From positions 4,506,501 through 4,570,500 of the forward strand of contig JAQQWL010000006.1 in the NCBI GenBank assembly GCA_038363925.1: DNA of 64,000 nucleotides. The letters are read 5' to 3'. Source of the stretch: Apiospora phragmitis. Lineage: Eukaryota > Ascomycota > Sordariomycetes > Amphisphaeriales > Apiosporaceae. Numbering within the stretch: the first letter of the stretch is position 1; each line of letters opens with the position of its first letter. This document shows positions 47,186 through 59,162 of this stretch, in pieces. Position numbers and translations under genes: made by a program. Below the pieces are notes generated by a model. The model was not told where the DNA came from and did not search any database. It was given only the letters and a program-made list of their open reading frames with translations.

Positions 47186-49918
47186 TCAGATATCATCATC
47201 GGCGATCGGTTCCCACTTCTTCGCCTGCAGCTTCCGCACCTTCTTGGTAGGGCTGCCGTTGTTCGCCACCCGCGACTTCTTGCTCCGGATGCTGCTGGCA
47301 TCCGACGAGTTCGCGATCGAGTTCAAGCTCATGTTGTCGTCGCTGAGCATGCTCCGGCCCGAGCCCGAGCTGGTGACGCGCAACGCCTCCATCCGGCTGC
47401 CGACGCCGGCCATCTCCGACTTCACCGTCACCATCGCGTCGCCTCGCTCCTGCAGCGGAGCTCGCCTGCTGGGCGTCCGCGACCCCAGCTCCCTCTTCAG
47501 GACCGCGAGCTCTCTCCGCAGCCGCTCGTTCTCCTGCTCGAGATTCTCCACAAGAACATTTTCCTTGTCCTCCGCGCCTTGGTTCTCATCATCGTCGCTA
47601 ACATTCATGAAACCCACGCCACGCGCGAGCACTTCGACCTTGCGGTCCCAATGCTCCTCGCCCCGCTCTAGCTCATGGCTGAGAGATGCCTTCCACCGGT
47701 TCATTTCCAGAGCCAGTCTTCTCTCAAAGTCGGTATAGCATTCCTCGCGGATCTCCTGCTCCAGATCTTGCATCCGATCTTCCATGGATAACAAATGCGC
47801 CTCGGCAGCAATGCGGGCATCCGTCTCATGACTAAGCTCCGCATTCAGCTGGTCAATCATCTCGGCCATGCGGGCAATTTCCAGCGCCGCATTCTCCATA
47901 GTACCGCGTTGTTCGTTGTCTGACTGCGGACTGAACATTCTTGTCGGTGAGGAGGGCTGGTGAAAGAATGGCCTGTGGTGCTGCATTGAAGGTGACGTGA
48001 GAGGGCTGCTGCCGGTGGGGCTGGGTTCCGGATATGGTAGCGTGGGATAGGAAAGAGTGCTCGAGGTGCTCGGGTGCAGGATGGTTTGAGTGATGGATGG
48101 TACCCGTGGGACGGTTACCGTTCGAGCTAGAGCACTGTAGCGTAAGATCTGCGAAGTAGCATTGAAATCCGCGACAGGGTCAGCTGTCACGACCATGACC
48201 GCCTTCTGAGGGTTACGTCGGTGTATCGACGCTGATTGTGTGAATGAAGGGGAGGGGAATGAGTTGGAGAACAAGAGCTCGGTCAATTTGCATTGGCGGA
48301 AAGGCACCAAGTTTGGCTGTGATTGACGTGTTAGTAATCATGTTTAGGTACCACCCAGCCGGGAAAGAACGCACCTTGCTTGTATTGCCCATATCACTCT
48401 GCATCTGGAGGCATTGGCCAAGATACATCAGACTTTCGTTAATCTTGCCTGCTTCGGCAAGTGTGGCACCCTGAGTCTTGGCATCCCTCGCCCGTTCACT
48501 ACCCGCCAGGTCAACAATGCTAAGCGTACTGCCACCCCAGGCTTTGTCACTCCGACCACTACGACGCTTCTTCACCTCGACACAGAAGAAGCCATGGCTA
48601 CGCGAAGAGACACTGTTGCTCCCGGTGCCCGCTACTCTTCTCTCGTGTAGGCCGGCCTCGAGCACCATCAATGCCTCTGTGAGACTTCCACAGATGACCT
48701 TGCGTAGCCCAGCCACCACCTTTCTGTCCGGGACTGTTCTGTTGACTTGAAAAGAAGAGGGCGGCGGCGGTACTCCTTTGTGGCATTGGACTTGATAGGC
48801 GGGGTTAGAAGATCAAATATGCGATCATTGTACACCTCATACATAGATATGAGGATGGTGTATTCGGCCGAAGGATCGCATGAGGCCCGAATCGAGTCAA
48901 TGTTGGGTATTTGAGGAAATGTGGTGGGTCGTTGCAGTTTTGGTCTCGGCGTGGATGGCGGTGGGAAATCGGCCTTTACTGGGGAGTTAGTAAGATTCTT
49001 CTTTGACTCGGATGCTGAAGTGAGCGACATGTAGTGCTTCTTGGGAGAAGCAAAGGCCAACTTTGGCTTGCCTGACTTGGCATTGTGTGTGGAATCAAGG
49101 CCCTTGGCCGATCCTCCAGGCAGCATTCTAGGAGGCGTGTCGAGAGTAGTGATGCGCGACAGGTCATCTTCATGACGAACGAGTCGCATGCTGTTGGGGC
49201 TATCGGGAAACATGCCCGGCAATTGGGGGCACATGTGTTGAAGAGACGCGCGAATAAAATCTTTGGTGGGGGACTCTCGTACAGTTATTGGTGTTCCGGC
49301 TCTTGATCCCCCCATGCGCGAGCTTGCGAAGTCGCTGTAGACCGTCTCGAGAAAGGCCGGGGCGGAAAAGAAGGTGGCTTCGGACGGGTCGGACGCCTGG
49401 ATGCTGGCCTCGAGGTTCGTGTTCTTCGAGCAGTCGAGAATGTTGGATTCGACGGATCGGAAAATGACATCGAGTGCCAGTTGGGTCAGACCACGCTGGG
49501 AGCGCGATCCAAGCATGGTGTGCGTCTACTATGGCATCAGCTGCGAGTCCAACGACTTGGACGACCGGGGCAAGCAAACCTTTCCTGAGCCTGTCGTACC
49601 CAAGGTAGCCAACAAACCATCTGTGCCTTCACTGCCATGAGGTGCGAGAACTCCCTCGAGCAAGGGCAGTACTCGGGTGCCTTGGAACAGGTCCAGCTGG
49701 GTGGCATCTTCCTCAAAGACTCTTGTGAAGGCGAACTTTTCGACGGCGCGCCTTCGGTCATTGGGCGGGTTCAGTGTAATTTGCGAGGGAGCTTCATCCT
49801 CCTCGGGCTCCTCTACCATCAGAAACCTTTCGGAGTTGGCTGAACTTGCTGGCGTAGGCCGTAAACGTAGGTAGACCTGGAATAGGTTCGCACCGGGCTT
49901 CTGCGGCGGATCCATCAT
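47186..49918 (-). CDS. Kinesin-6 family motor protein
   Basis: Three exons: 49918-49580, 49525-48375 and 48316-47186. With one restored base the product is 873 residues. Exon 1 holds VYLRLRPTP and ends in the P-loop GTTGSGK (residues 107-113); exon 2 resumes THTMLGSRSQRGLTQLALDV. A long insert (about 140-290) in the motor domain is characteristic of kinesin-6 (MKLP/Klp9), which acts on spindle midzone microtubules. Switch I is SVSSRSHGFF and switch II DLAGSERARD, both intact. LVPFRQCKLTELLF opens exon 3. The tail has a coiled coil (about 640-800) and a basic C-terminus (SPTKKVRKLQAKKWEP). The frame breaks at the GGG run 48730-48732; a fourth base gives STEQSPDRKVVAGLRKVI as in relatives, so an assembly indel is likely. 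It is divergent from 53321-55115. Confidence 0.92.
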
Positions 49919-52900
49919 GATGAATGGATTGCAAGGTGATGGATGTTAAGGACTGTTACATGTAAAGCCTCGAGTGGTGAGGGAGAGTAAGAGAATCGGT
50001 CTCAAGATAAATGCAGACTCGAAGCCACAGCAGAGGAATGAATGGACATGCTGTGAGTGCGGGAACTTATGCAAGCCAACTGATCAAGACGCGTCTTTGG
50101 TAATAATAAATTAATAATTGATGCATTTACTCTTATTCGCTTAGCGTTATTGACTTGGCTGCCGGTCGGGACGGCAACCGCGATAAGATAAGCGCTGGAA
50201 GCAAGGAAAAGTGCACCTGCACAGACGCTGCCGTCGTACTTTCACTGTACTTCATGTGACATTCAGCAGTAACATGGATGCGAAAACCTGGATGGATGAA
50301 AATGTATATAGATAGAATCTGCTCAAATATCTTCTCTTGACTGATGACATGTCAATTCTCACATGGAAAAACGAGACTACTTTATTAACGTTTCTCTCCT
50401 CAAGGTATCAACGTTTTCCAGCTCGTTTGCCCGTCGTTCGTGAACTGCTACTGCTAGCTCCATGTCTCTCAAGAAGAATGAGAAAGTTAATTGGGTTTCC
50501 GAGTGGAGCTCGGTGGGAAGCCGACCAGGCCTGGCCCCGTTGATTGAACCGAAATGATGTTAAAAGTGAGTCAAAGAAATCATTGAACCTTCGAGCTGCG
50601 CCGGTTTCAAATTGTGCTGTCTCGTTGGACTTGGTTGGCTCTAGCGCTTCAGAAAGCAGGGCGAGGGCAACACGAGAGTCTGCCTGTCTGAGCAATATTT
50701 GTTAATCTCTCGCTATCTACCAGGTCGCCATCTGTTGCACATACTAACACCTTTACAGGCCTTGGGTAGGTAGGTAGCTCCTGTGTTAGAGACCGTTGGT
50801 ACAATGGAATTATGTATGAGTCTGCGAGCTATTTGCTGACTGCGTACGTTGCAATGCATGTACTGTAGGAGTATGACTGCAGCACACGTCAAGTGGTATG
50901 TATGACTGGCTGCTCTCGGTACAGATAACACCAAGAGAGGTTAGAGAAGCTTGTTATTTATGGGGAAGGGACTTGGAGACCGCCACGCGCCAAAAGACGA
51001 GGCATTCGACATCGCGCCCTGGCACCAAGGGTATGCCTGGAAATATCTCGATTGAATTGTGGAATCGCGTCTGGCTGTCCCGACAATTTTTTATTTTTGT
51101 ACCGTCAACCGTATGGCGTAAGTCGAGGCTAACTGCCAGAGCGGGTATGAGGGGTCGGAGGGGCTCAGGATCCCCTGTCGTTCAGGCGGATCACTTATGA
51201 CGAGAGCCCCTTTTTCTTCATCAGTGTTTCTTGCGCTCGGCCGTGAACCAAACAGGAAGCCGGAGCAACACGACACGGGCCAGAAGGAGGAACCGACCAC
51301 GAGATTATGGAGATCATGGACGGGTCTATCAAGTTTATTTTATGTTGTGTGTAGTGGTGCTACATGGAAGCAGAAATCCTACCTCGTAACGGAATTAAAG
51401 ACGGAAATAGTTCATACTATTTGCCAGAAGCTTGCTGGATACCAAGAGAGGAGCTCTCAGGCTCAGCTGCTCAGAGCGAATTTACTTTTTTTCAGGATAA
51501 GAAAAAAAAGGATGTGTGGGGATATGAGAGGATTCGGCTCTGGGCTACATATGCACTCTTTTGCGTGAACAAGATTGGCTTGAATTCTATAAGGCGGGCA
51601 TGGGCATTGGAGGTTGGGAATAGGTACATGCAGGTCATATCATGTCGAAGTCCAGGAGATACTGCAGCTGGAGCTGAGGTCAGCCTCCTATCATTCCGTC
51701 AGTGGTGAGACTCACCCTCCACGTATTTCATTCGACCCGTAATCCGAGCTGGTGAAGCGGAAATTGGTGTCACTCGTCCGAAGTGCACGATACTACAGAT
51801 ACAGTCATGTATGACTCTTCATTAAAGGTGGCACGATGGCAGGTGGACGTTGAGGAATCCCGGGTGGGGGCAGCATCGTCGCCTGCGGACTGGAGAGGAG
51901 GAAAACGTCTCAATGCTGGATTAGGTACCACCGCATGGCACATGGTTCGTTTTCTTTCTTTCTTCTTTTCCTTTTTCACAGGTAGGTTACTATCGGATAG
52001 AATCTTGTACTTACAGCAAACACACGCACTTCAAACACCAGTGCGTCTAAATAAATATTCAAGCAAGCTAGACACCAGATGAACAAGACTGCTGCATTTA
52101 GCTGCATTAGCAGCCAGACCAGGCCAAACAGTAGACTGGAGGCGTTGTGGGCAATCTTAACAGGATTTGTGTACGGAGTAGCAGTTGTGAAAATAACGGC
52201 ATCCTCGAAACGGCTCGGCGTCAGAGTCGGTTTGCTCCAATGTGTAGATGAGACCAAGCTGGAGTTGGGGCCTGTGACAGAAAAGGTGCATTTTAGGTGC
52301 AAATGGCGGTGACGCACACCTCCAATTTTGGCACAAGTTCGAAGTCTCAGGAGACAGATGAAATGCGGTAGAAGTGGGAGAAAAGGAAGCAGCGAATAGG
52401 CGTTGCGTCGTCCACTGACAAAGACGTACGTCGAATTCAATGCCGTTAGTGGAGGGGGGTCCTGGAAGTACCGTGTAAAGGTGGTCTTGTAAAAAAGTAC
52501 TTCTCCAAAGTCGAGGTCCCATGTGGGCCAATCAGACGACTTGACCCCACCATGGAAAGAAAAAAAAAAGTTTGGGCTTGACGGGCTCTCGTCCTCGGTG
52601 GCCTATGTTTTATCCCTGGGGCAGCCTTAAGTGATTGTATTCTATTCTCTCTTCTCTTCTTCCCTTCCACCAAGGAAACCAACCAAACCACAGACAACGA
52701 AGTCGCCCTACCAATCCATAGGATCCATTTACTACCAGAACAACTACGTCGAGAAACCATGCCTTCGGCCGTCGCTGAGCTGTAAACGCCCACTGCGGGA
52801 CGTCCCACCCCCTCTTGGGTGCGTCCCGTAGTCCAGCAGTTCACCGAGATATTTCAACTCCAGATCCGACCTCGACGATAGTCCCCCTACAGATTTCCCA

Positions 52901-53320
52901 CTGTACTGGCCCATTTTGTCACCAGACGGGCCATTGAGGAAGTCTGACCCAACCAGAACAAACTTCACTCCAGGCCCTTTTCAAGGCTTGCACTTGAAAC
53001 CTTAGATTGACGATACCTGATATTCCGCTTGGTCCCGACACAACCTGAAGAATATCGTTCTACCCGCTTTCCACTGATTGATCCCGATACCATAAACCAC
53101 TTATCACCCTGCAAACGCAAAGGGTAGCTATAGACATATTTGCCAATCTTCGGAACCACTACATCTCAATTCGGTTCCATTGCATCAGATCGAGGAACTT
53201 TTTGGCTTCACCGCCGTTTGTCCCCATCTGGAGATCGTCGAGTCCCAAGATCCTTGTCGACCCCTGCATAACCCACAATCCATATCGCGGCACATACACG
53301 GATCCGCCACACACAGCCCG
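49919..53320. other. Long divergent intergenic region
   Basis: 3.4 kb separate the kinesin (minus) and the acidic-protein gene (plus). The last 700 bases before 53321 look like a leader, with CT-rich tracts and upstream ATGs. Several short open frames (for example 51364-51708) lack coding bias, splice logic or recognisable product. No tRNA, snRNA or repeat was recognised. Confidence 0.5.
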
Positions 53321-55115
53321 ATGTCGAGAAACGTCCGGCCGAAGGCCCCTACCACACCCGTCAAGGCGTCCAAGAAGCGTCGGGGCTCCGACTCTTCCTC
53401 TTCGCTCGACCTCTCCGACGAAGAGGGCGGCTATTCGGGTGTGGACGCCATTACAGACTCCGAAGATGAGGACGAGGACGATGTTGTGGCGGCTGAGGAG
53501 GAGCAGATTCTAGTCAATGAGTGGCGAAATACCACCCACAGCTCCCCTCGGCCGATTGAGTCCGAAGACGAAGGCGATGATGAAGATGAAGACGAGGAAG
53601 AAGAAGACGACGACGACGACAATGACGACAACACAGACACGAGCGCCAGCTGGGAAGGCTTCATGTCCGACGGAAATCAAGACGCCGTTGCTGAAGCGCC
53701 AGCTGCCAAGAACACTGGCAGTGTATCTGATGCTGCTGTAGAAAGAAGGGTTCGCTTTGACGTACCCGATTCCGACGGTGACACAACCGACACTGATGAT
53801 GGGGTTGGTTTCTTCCCCGACATCTTTGTGGACCAAAATTCGTTGGACCCGTCCTTCCGCCGAGAAATCGAGCAGGACGACCCGGACGACTCATCCAATT
53901 CAGGCGGTTTCTGGGATATCCATGGACCACATGACGGTGGTGTAGATGTCATGAGCACCTTTGCTGATGGTGACCTTGACTTCTTTTTTGAGGACGACAG
54001 CACCCCGGTCGCAACTCCCGGCACAGCCCATGAGCCTTCCACCGGGGTTTCTACCCCTATGGCATCGCCTGAAAAGTTCTTCGAGGATGATAACTCCCTC
54101 GATGGCTATCAGAGTGAGTGGCAGAACCAAACTGCCGTGCTAGTCTTCAAGCTAATGATCCCTACTAGGTGACGGTGACACTACCGAAGATGAAGCCCCT
54201 CCTGAGCGTCCCCCTCGTCGTAAGATTCATCACAAGGATCCACCCGAGGAGGTCTCGGACTCGGATGCTATCACCCTAATCAAACCGCGTCGTGGCCAAC
54301 CCCGTGTTGGCCGGTTCAACCTGGAGAGTTCCGGGAAGAAGCCAGTGGCCGTTGTCAACCCCAGGACTGGCAAGTTGATGATTTTTACCCCCCAGAGACT
54401 GCGGCGCCTCGACTTATCTCCGGAACAATTCAACTTTCCTTTCTATGAGCCCATCTCTCAGTCCTCTCCCCTGCTCAGCAACTCGGGCAATCTGATGATG
54501 GGTGCCATGTTCTCGTCGAACACGTTTGGCGATTTCATGAACACTCAGCCTGTCGGTCCCATGGAGGCTTTCTTTCCACATACCGCTGACAACACTGCTG
54601 TCGAGGAGGAGGAGAGCTCTGATGACGATCTGGATGAGGATGAGGAGGAGCAAAGGCTGAACGTCGATGACTTTGTGGACTTGGGAGATGGCTCATCGGA
54701 CGACGAAGATGTCAACGCGGTCGACGAGACTGAGGATCTTTTCTCGACTACACCCGGACGACCAACAACTGCCAACAGTGACGTCACCTCCCTTCTGAGT
54801 CACTTTGAGAACAACTCGAATATTGTCGGCGCCTTCCGTCGAGACCAGGCCAACTCGCAACTTATCCGCAATGGCAAAGCCACCCGCGAGTCCTTGGCCT
54901 TTTCGAGCCCTTACTTCGAAGGCACCCTCCGCGGCATCAAAGACGGCCGGCTTACCGACACCAACATCCCGATTTCACCGCTCCGCAAACACAAGAAGAA
55001 GTCCAGTGTTTCCGAAAGCCCTTTATCTTCTAATAAACGGAAGGCTTCTGCGGAGCAACACCTTGGCCACAAGCGGCAACGCAGCATTCCCGATGTCGAG
55101 CTGCTGCACATCTAA
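53321..55115 (+). CDS. Acidic, probably nuclear protein of unknown function
   Basis: Two exons, 53321-54113 and 54169-55115, are joined by a 55-bp intron (GTGAGT...CTAG) as LDGYQS-DGDTTEDE. The product is 579 residues. The start MSRNVRPKAPTTPVKASKK is the first ATG in good context after a long leader. Residues 20-110 are dominated by Asp/Glu runs, followed by VGFFPDIFVDQNSLDPSFRREIE. After the intron comes a conserved block RVGRFNLESSGKKPVAVVN, then FTPQRLRRLDLSPEQFNF, and later GNLMMGAMFSSNTFGDFMN. The C-terminus has basic clusters (RKHKKKSS, HKRQRS) fit for nuclear import. Similar proteins occur across Pezizomycotina. I have a weak memory of some being labelled Crf1/Ifh1-like ribosomal-gene regulators, which I do not claim. 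Confidence 0.82.
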
Positions 55116-56207
55116 AGGAGATATATCAACTAACAACAACTCCATGCGTCGAGTTGGATGGAAACCGTTCGACTTCCATCATGAATCAAAATACGAAGAA
55201 TGGACGGCATGGCTGAATGAAGCCATCCCTGGCCACCCAAACCAGTTCGCTTACTACTACAGCATTTCTTTTATTGTTTTGTTACATGTTGTTCCATGTT
55301 ATTGTTTTTATTTTTTAGTACAGAAAAGCGTGGTTTAGAAGCCGAGTGATTGCTCTCGAGCGGTTTAGTCACAAAGGGTGACGGGTGGTAGACAAAAGTG
55401 ATGCATGGTGGAATTGGTTCCATCTTCTGTGTGAGTATGATTTCATGAGCACGCGAGCCTCAACTCCACTAGCCCTCGGGTGATGCTGTTGGCTGTTGGC
55501 ACTTGCCGTTCAACTCGAAAGAGGGATGAGTTGTGCTCAACGCCCGCGCGTCCTGGGGGCTCAACATTTGGTCGATGCGGAGTTGGCACGCCTAGCTAGA
55601 GACGTGAAAGCGAAAATATATAGTTATTTCTCTATCCGGATGCCAGATGAATGCAAGTGACTGAAGATGTGTTGGTCTCATCTCGTGATGGCTGGTGGAT
55701 GATGCATCATTCCTGCTTGTGAAGTGCTGTTGTCTTTGTCCATTCCCTCATCTTTGCATCCGACCCCCCTATCCTACCTTCATAGCATGCGTTCCCACGG
55801 CTTATGGTAGACCCAGGCGATCTGCGTCTTCTATGTGTACAGCAGTAGGTCTGCGGAGCTTCCCTTCGTCATATAGCATTACGTGTATGCAGATCTGCGT
55901 GGTATAATGGTAAAGAACGATCAATCGCCGAGAGTCTTTCGCACAGTCTATATCTGACCAAAAGGGGATTGGCAAGCTGGCTACCCACCACCGTACCGTG
56001 GTGCAAGGTGGTGTCATCATCTCCATATGTACACATGCAACATCAAGAAGGTGACAAATCTATCTTTGCCACTCATAGCCCGCCAAAATCTAAAACGGGT
56101 TGGTTGGATTATGGTCGCATTTCGTGGTTTGCATGCATCCTTGGGCTGTCGGCTATTGCCGAGTCCACGGAGGTGGCCGGCCGAAAAAAAAAGGCCAAAA
56201 AAGCAAA
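55116..56207. other. Intergenic region between 55115 and 5S copy 2
   Basis: 3' UTR of the acidic-protein gene followed by about 900 bases without recognisable genes. A stretch near 55887-55905 resembles a tRNA A box but has no matching B box or stem. Confidence 0.5.
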
Positions 56208-56327
56208 ACATACAACACCGAGGATTCCCAGGTCGTCACCGACCCTTAGTACTAATTCGGCTCTCTGCTGCTTATATATGGGAGAGCGGACGGGATCCCT
56301 AGTATTCAGCAGGCTATGGTCGTATGT
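56208..56327 (-). rRNA. 5S ribosomal RNA, copy 2 (variant)
   Basis: The 120-nt reverse complement is nearly identical to copy 1 at 8680-8798. Differences are G for T at position 14 (CCATAGCCTG) and one added A in ACTAAGGGTC, within or beside the internal control region. Helix I (ACATACGAC with GTTGTATGT) is intact. T-runs at 56205-56208 and 56197-56202 (as A on the plus strand) can terminate transcription. The added base could make this a variant or inactive copy; 5S variants and pseudogenes are known in Neurospora. Confidence 0.9.
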
Positions 56328-56350
56328 GAAAGAGAAGTCCCTTTTGACTA

Positions 56351-56360
56351 ATTATATAAT
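56351..56360 (-). promoter_or_regulatory. TATA-like element of 5S copy 2
   Basis: ATTATATAAT lies at -33 to -24 relative to the 5S start at 56327, the same place as the TATA-like box of copy 1. Confidence 0.6.
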
Positions 56361-56538
56361 GCCACGCATGGCAGGCAGAGGCGGGCCAGGGGAAGCCCCA
56401 GTAAGGGGCATTATCAAGGGAGGGAACGGAGGGACGCATTGCGAAACCAAGTCCTTGTACTCTTCGCACATGTGACCGAAGTCTGTCTCTGCCAGGCTAT
56501 ATTCTTCCCTTACAGCGTGTCGTGTAAAGTAGCGATCT

Positions 56539-57365
56539 TCAATACGCAAATGGCATCGCCAGCCAACCAGTCCGCATATTACCCGCACCGAGCTGCCCCA
56601 TGCCCTGCAACGCTTTGGCGCGCTCCACGTCCCAGAACACGACGCCGGCCCATTTCCACCAGTCCAGGGTCACCGTGAAGTGATTGCGAACCGAAGCAGG
56701 GATGTTTGCGGGCGGGATCCGGTACAGCTCGTGACCCCATAGATCTTCTGCCCCTCCCATGTGATGATGTAGTTCGCTGCCGACCATGGCGTCCGTCCAT
56801 CCCCAGGGGGCTTCCAGTGGCGCGTCCGAAGTCAGGTTGCACGGGACCAAGGCCGAAGGCACCGGGGGCCGGGCGGTCCGGTACGTAGACCGTGGCCGGC
56901 GGCAGCTCCAGTGCAGGAAGTGGTACGCCCAATCGGATTGGACGGGGCCTTCGTAGTCGTCCCATCGCAGCAGCCGGCCGGCGAGGCCCGGGACCGCCGC
57001 CATCGCCGCCGCCAGCTCGCGCCGCAGCGTCGAGAGCTGCGGGTAGTACTTATAGTACCCCGTCCGCAAAAACGACGGGACCGGCGGGAAGTTGCTGTCG
57101 GTAAGGATGCGCCTGTCTCCACGCAGGGACTGCGCGCAGACGGGTTTCCGGGCGTCCCACCACGCCTGGGTCGGCGGCACACCCTCCTCGGTGTTTTCGC
57201 ACATCCGCAGGACGGAGCAGAGCCAGTGGGCGAAGCCATCGGCCTGGGCAACCTGCTCGAGCTTCCAGGTCTCGAAGAGACCCACGGCGCGGCTGGGGAA
57301 GTAGCCCCGGTCGTACGGCCGCGTCTCTTCCCGCCACAGGTCGTGGAGGTCCACGATGGCCTGAC
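56539..57365 (-). pseudogene. Truncated unknown gene fused to transposon fragment
   Basis: About 270 codons run without a stop to TAG 56539 and are clearly coding: AIVDLHDLWREETRPYDRGYF, VGLFETWKLEQVAQADGFA, LRTGYYKYYPQLSTLRREL, GWTDAMVGSELHHHMGGAED and WWKWAGVVFWDVERAKAL. I take it as the C-terminal part of a larger fungal-specific protein of unknown function. There is no ATG at its head (the first in-frame start-like codon is GTG 57354). At 57365-57370 the sequence passes abruptly into a pogo transposase fragment on the other strand, so the 5' part has been lost or displaced. Confidence 0.65.
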
Positions 57366-58100
57366 GGCGGATTTTTACCCCTTTATTTATTACACGTTCT
57401 TTAACCCCTCGATATTAGGGTCTTTGCCCTTATAAAGGCTTATTACCGAAAGGAGATTAGTTTCTTGACCTTATTAACGGATTTATCCCTTATCGGTAAA
57501 CGGAACTTCTTTATATGCTATGCTAAAGCTTATAAAAAGGCTTTATTAGTTTAAAATATTAAGGGTGGTTAGTACAATAATAGTCTTTAGCTCGTATATG
57601 TTACTAAGTTACTCACTAGCCCTCTTTTATTCGAAAATAATAATCGAAAGCGACCGGAAGAAATAACACAGGTTTTAGCTAGTTAAGATAAGGCCTTCAC
57701 ACTTATTTAAACTCTTTTAACTAATAATCTATTATAGTTAATATTAAAAAAGTGTATTAATTTAAAACGTTAAATTCGATACTTTTATTAATTAAATTTA
57801 AATAACCCTATTATATAACGCTAGCTATTTAATAAGATTTAAAAAAGATACTATAAAAAGGATTATCTATTAATTAATACGGAATTATAAATATAGTCTT
57901 TAAAAGAGAAGTTGGAGCTCGTAAGGCCTCGAAAGAAGCAAAGGGTACAGATTAGCCCGAATTCGAAATTCGTATTAATTAAAAGCATACAACGTACGAG
58001 GGAGGGGCCAGACCAGGTTGAAATTGAGAACTCGGATTCTGAGATATCTACTGTATCAACAATCGAAAGCGATTGCATTATAGTCCAAAATTGAAGGAAT
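57366..58100 (+). mobile_element. Pogo/Fot1-like transposase fragment, 5'-truncated
   Basis: The plus strand reads FLPLYLLHVL-stop-PLDIRVFALIKAYYRKEI from the very junction. This is the third-Asp region and following part of a Fot1/pogo transposase (LQPLD..VF.PLK.AY). It continues through AYKKALLV-stop-NIKGG and a decayed stretch to ELVRPRKKQRVQISPNSKF and an acidic end near 58094. AT-rich with stops, but less mutated than the island. No left terminus is present, so this is a 3' fragment only. Confidence 0.78.
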
Positions 58101-58136
58101 GGTGGCTATTTAGAGCTGGTGGTCGATTTCCGCGTT

Positions 58137-58680
58137 CTATTTTGATGGGGTGTCGGTTATGGGGTGACATACGTTAGGATGGGGAAGTCCAAGAGAGGTT
58201 GTGCCGAAGCAGAACGGGAAGATGGAAAGGTGGCGGATGATGGGCGGTATCTCCGGGGGAGGGTCTTTGCACGACTGCAGTAATTGGACCGCATGGCGGC
58301 AATGACTGATAGCCACGACATTGTTATCCCGCAAGCACTCGATGCAGGCGAAGAGGACGGACAGGAACAGCGCGAGGCCAACGTCGAGGTCATGGGTCGT
58401 TGCGGTCTGTCTCAGCGCCCTGTTATAGTGGTTTATGGCTATGCACTCCTGTTTCACGGGATCACAGCTGGGATTGTTTGCTTGGTCCAGCTTCTCGTAG
58501 AATAGGCTGATGGCCAGGACGGCTTGGCTTCGTCGCACTTGACTCTCCGGGTCCTACATCGAACGAACGAAACTCGATTGGTTAACTCGACCAAAGCCAG
58601 GACAGCAGACGTTTGGCGGGATCCACTGACTTGCACGTGATGCAGCCCGTCCGGGCTTTCTCGAACCCTTTGCGCGGCAT
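58137..58680 (-). pseudogene. Zn2Cys6 transcription factor with internal deletion
   Basis: Exon 1 (58680-58631) encodes MPRKGFEKARTGCITCK. After an intron with GTCAGT donor and TAG acceptor, exon 2 (from 58553) continues TRRVKCDEAKPSW, so the binuclear cluster reads GCITCKTRRVKCDEAKPS. The remaining cysteines never appear; a Trp sits in place of the next one and this frame stops soon after. In the next frame, overlapping the same bases, begins VLAISLFYEKLDQANNPS and HYNRALRQTATTHDLDVGL, typical of the middle region of fungal Zn2Cys6 factors. The gene has thus lost the segment joining them, probably 100-250 codons, and ends early (TDTPSK, stop at 58137). It is unlikely to bind DNA normally. 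Confidence 0.72.
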
Positions 58681-59162
58681 GGAGTGCAATGATTAGGCTG
58701 ATTGGTACCTCTAAGCGAAAGCTCGTGGCAGGCGGCCGTATGCGTCGGCTTTCTCGGTGGCAAGTTGGCACACGCGGCTCGGTCATGAGGGTGGTGCACT
58801 GACTTGCGCATCTGGGAGGGAACTTTTCGTCGTGAGGGTGTTCACCTATCGAGATTGGGCTTATTGGCTGTGGAGAAGAGACCCCCCCTTTCGTGGGGCA
58901 AATGCGAGGGGGGGGGGCTTGGCAGTTGCAGCCAATGACGGATTTTTCTATCAAACGTTTGCCCACAGGGTCTTTAACAGTCCAATATGGACATTGCTTC
59001 CATCCATTCCAAGTGTCAGCATATAATAAGGTGATCAGCAACCACCGCGTTATGCAAAGCAGTTTGATCAAGTAGACTAGCCTCGTGATGGCCGGCAGTC
59101 ATGAAGTGCTGATCTAGCAGTCTCATTCATATGCAATAGTGCAGTACTGGTTGCCGAGAAGT
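58681..59162. other. Spacer in decayed accessory region
   Basis: No coding signal was recognised. A run of G (about 58907-58917) and an opposing C run nearby (58882-58888) are prone to sequencing error. Confidence 0.4.

Noticed and set aside
51364..51708. Open frame of 114 codons in the divergent intergenic region
   Set aside because: No ATG context, codon bias or recognisable protein feature; similar frames occur on both strands nearby.
55885..55960. tRNA-like A box (GTGGTATAATGGT)
   Set aside because: No B box, acceptor stem or anticodon arm can be formed downstream.
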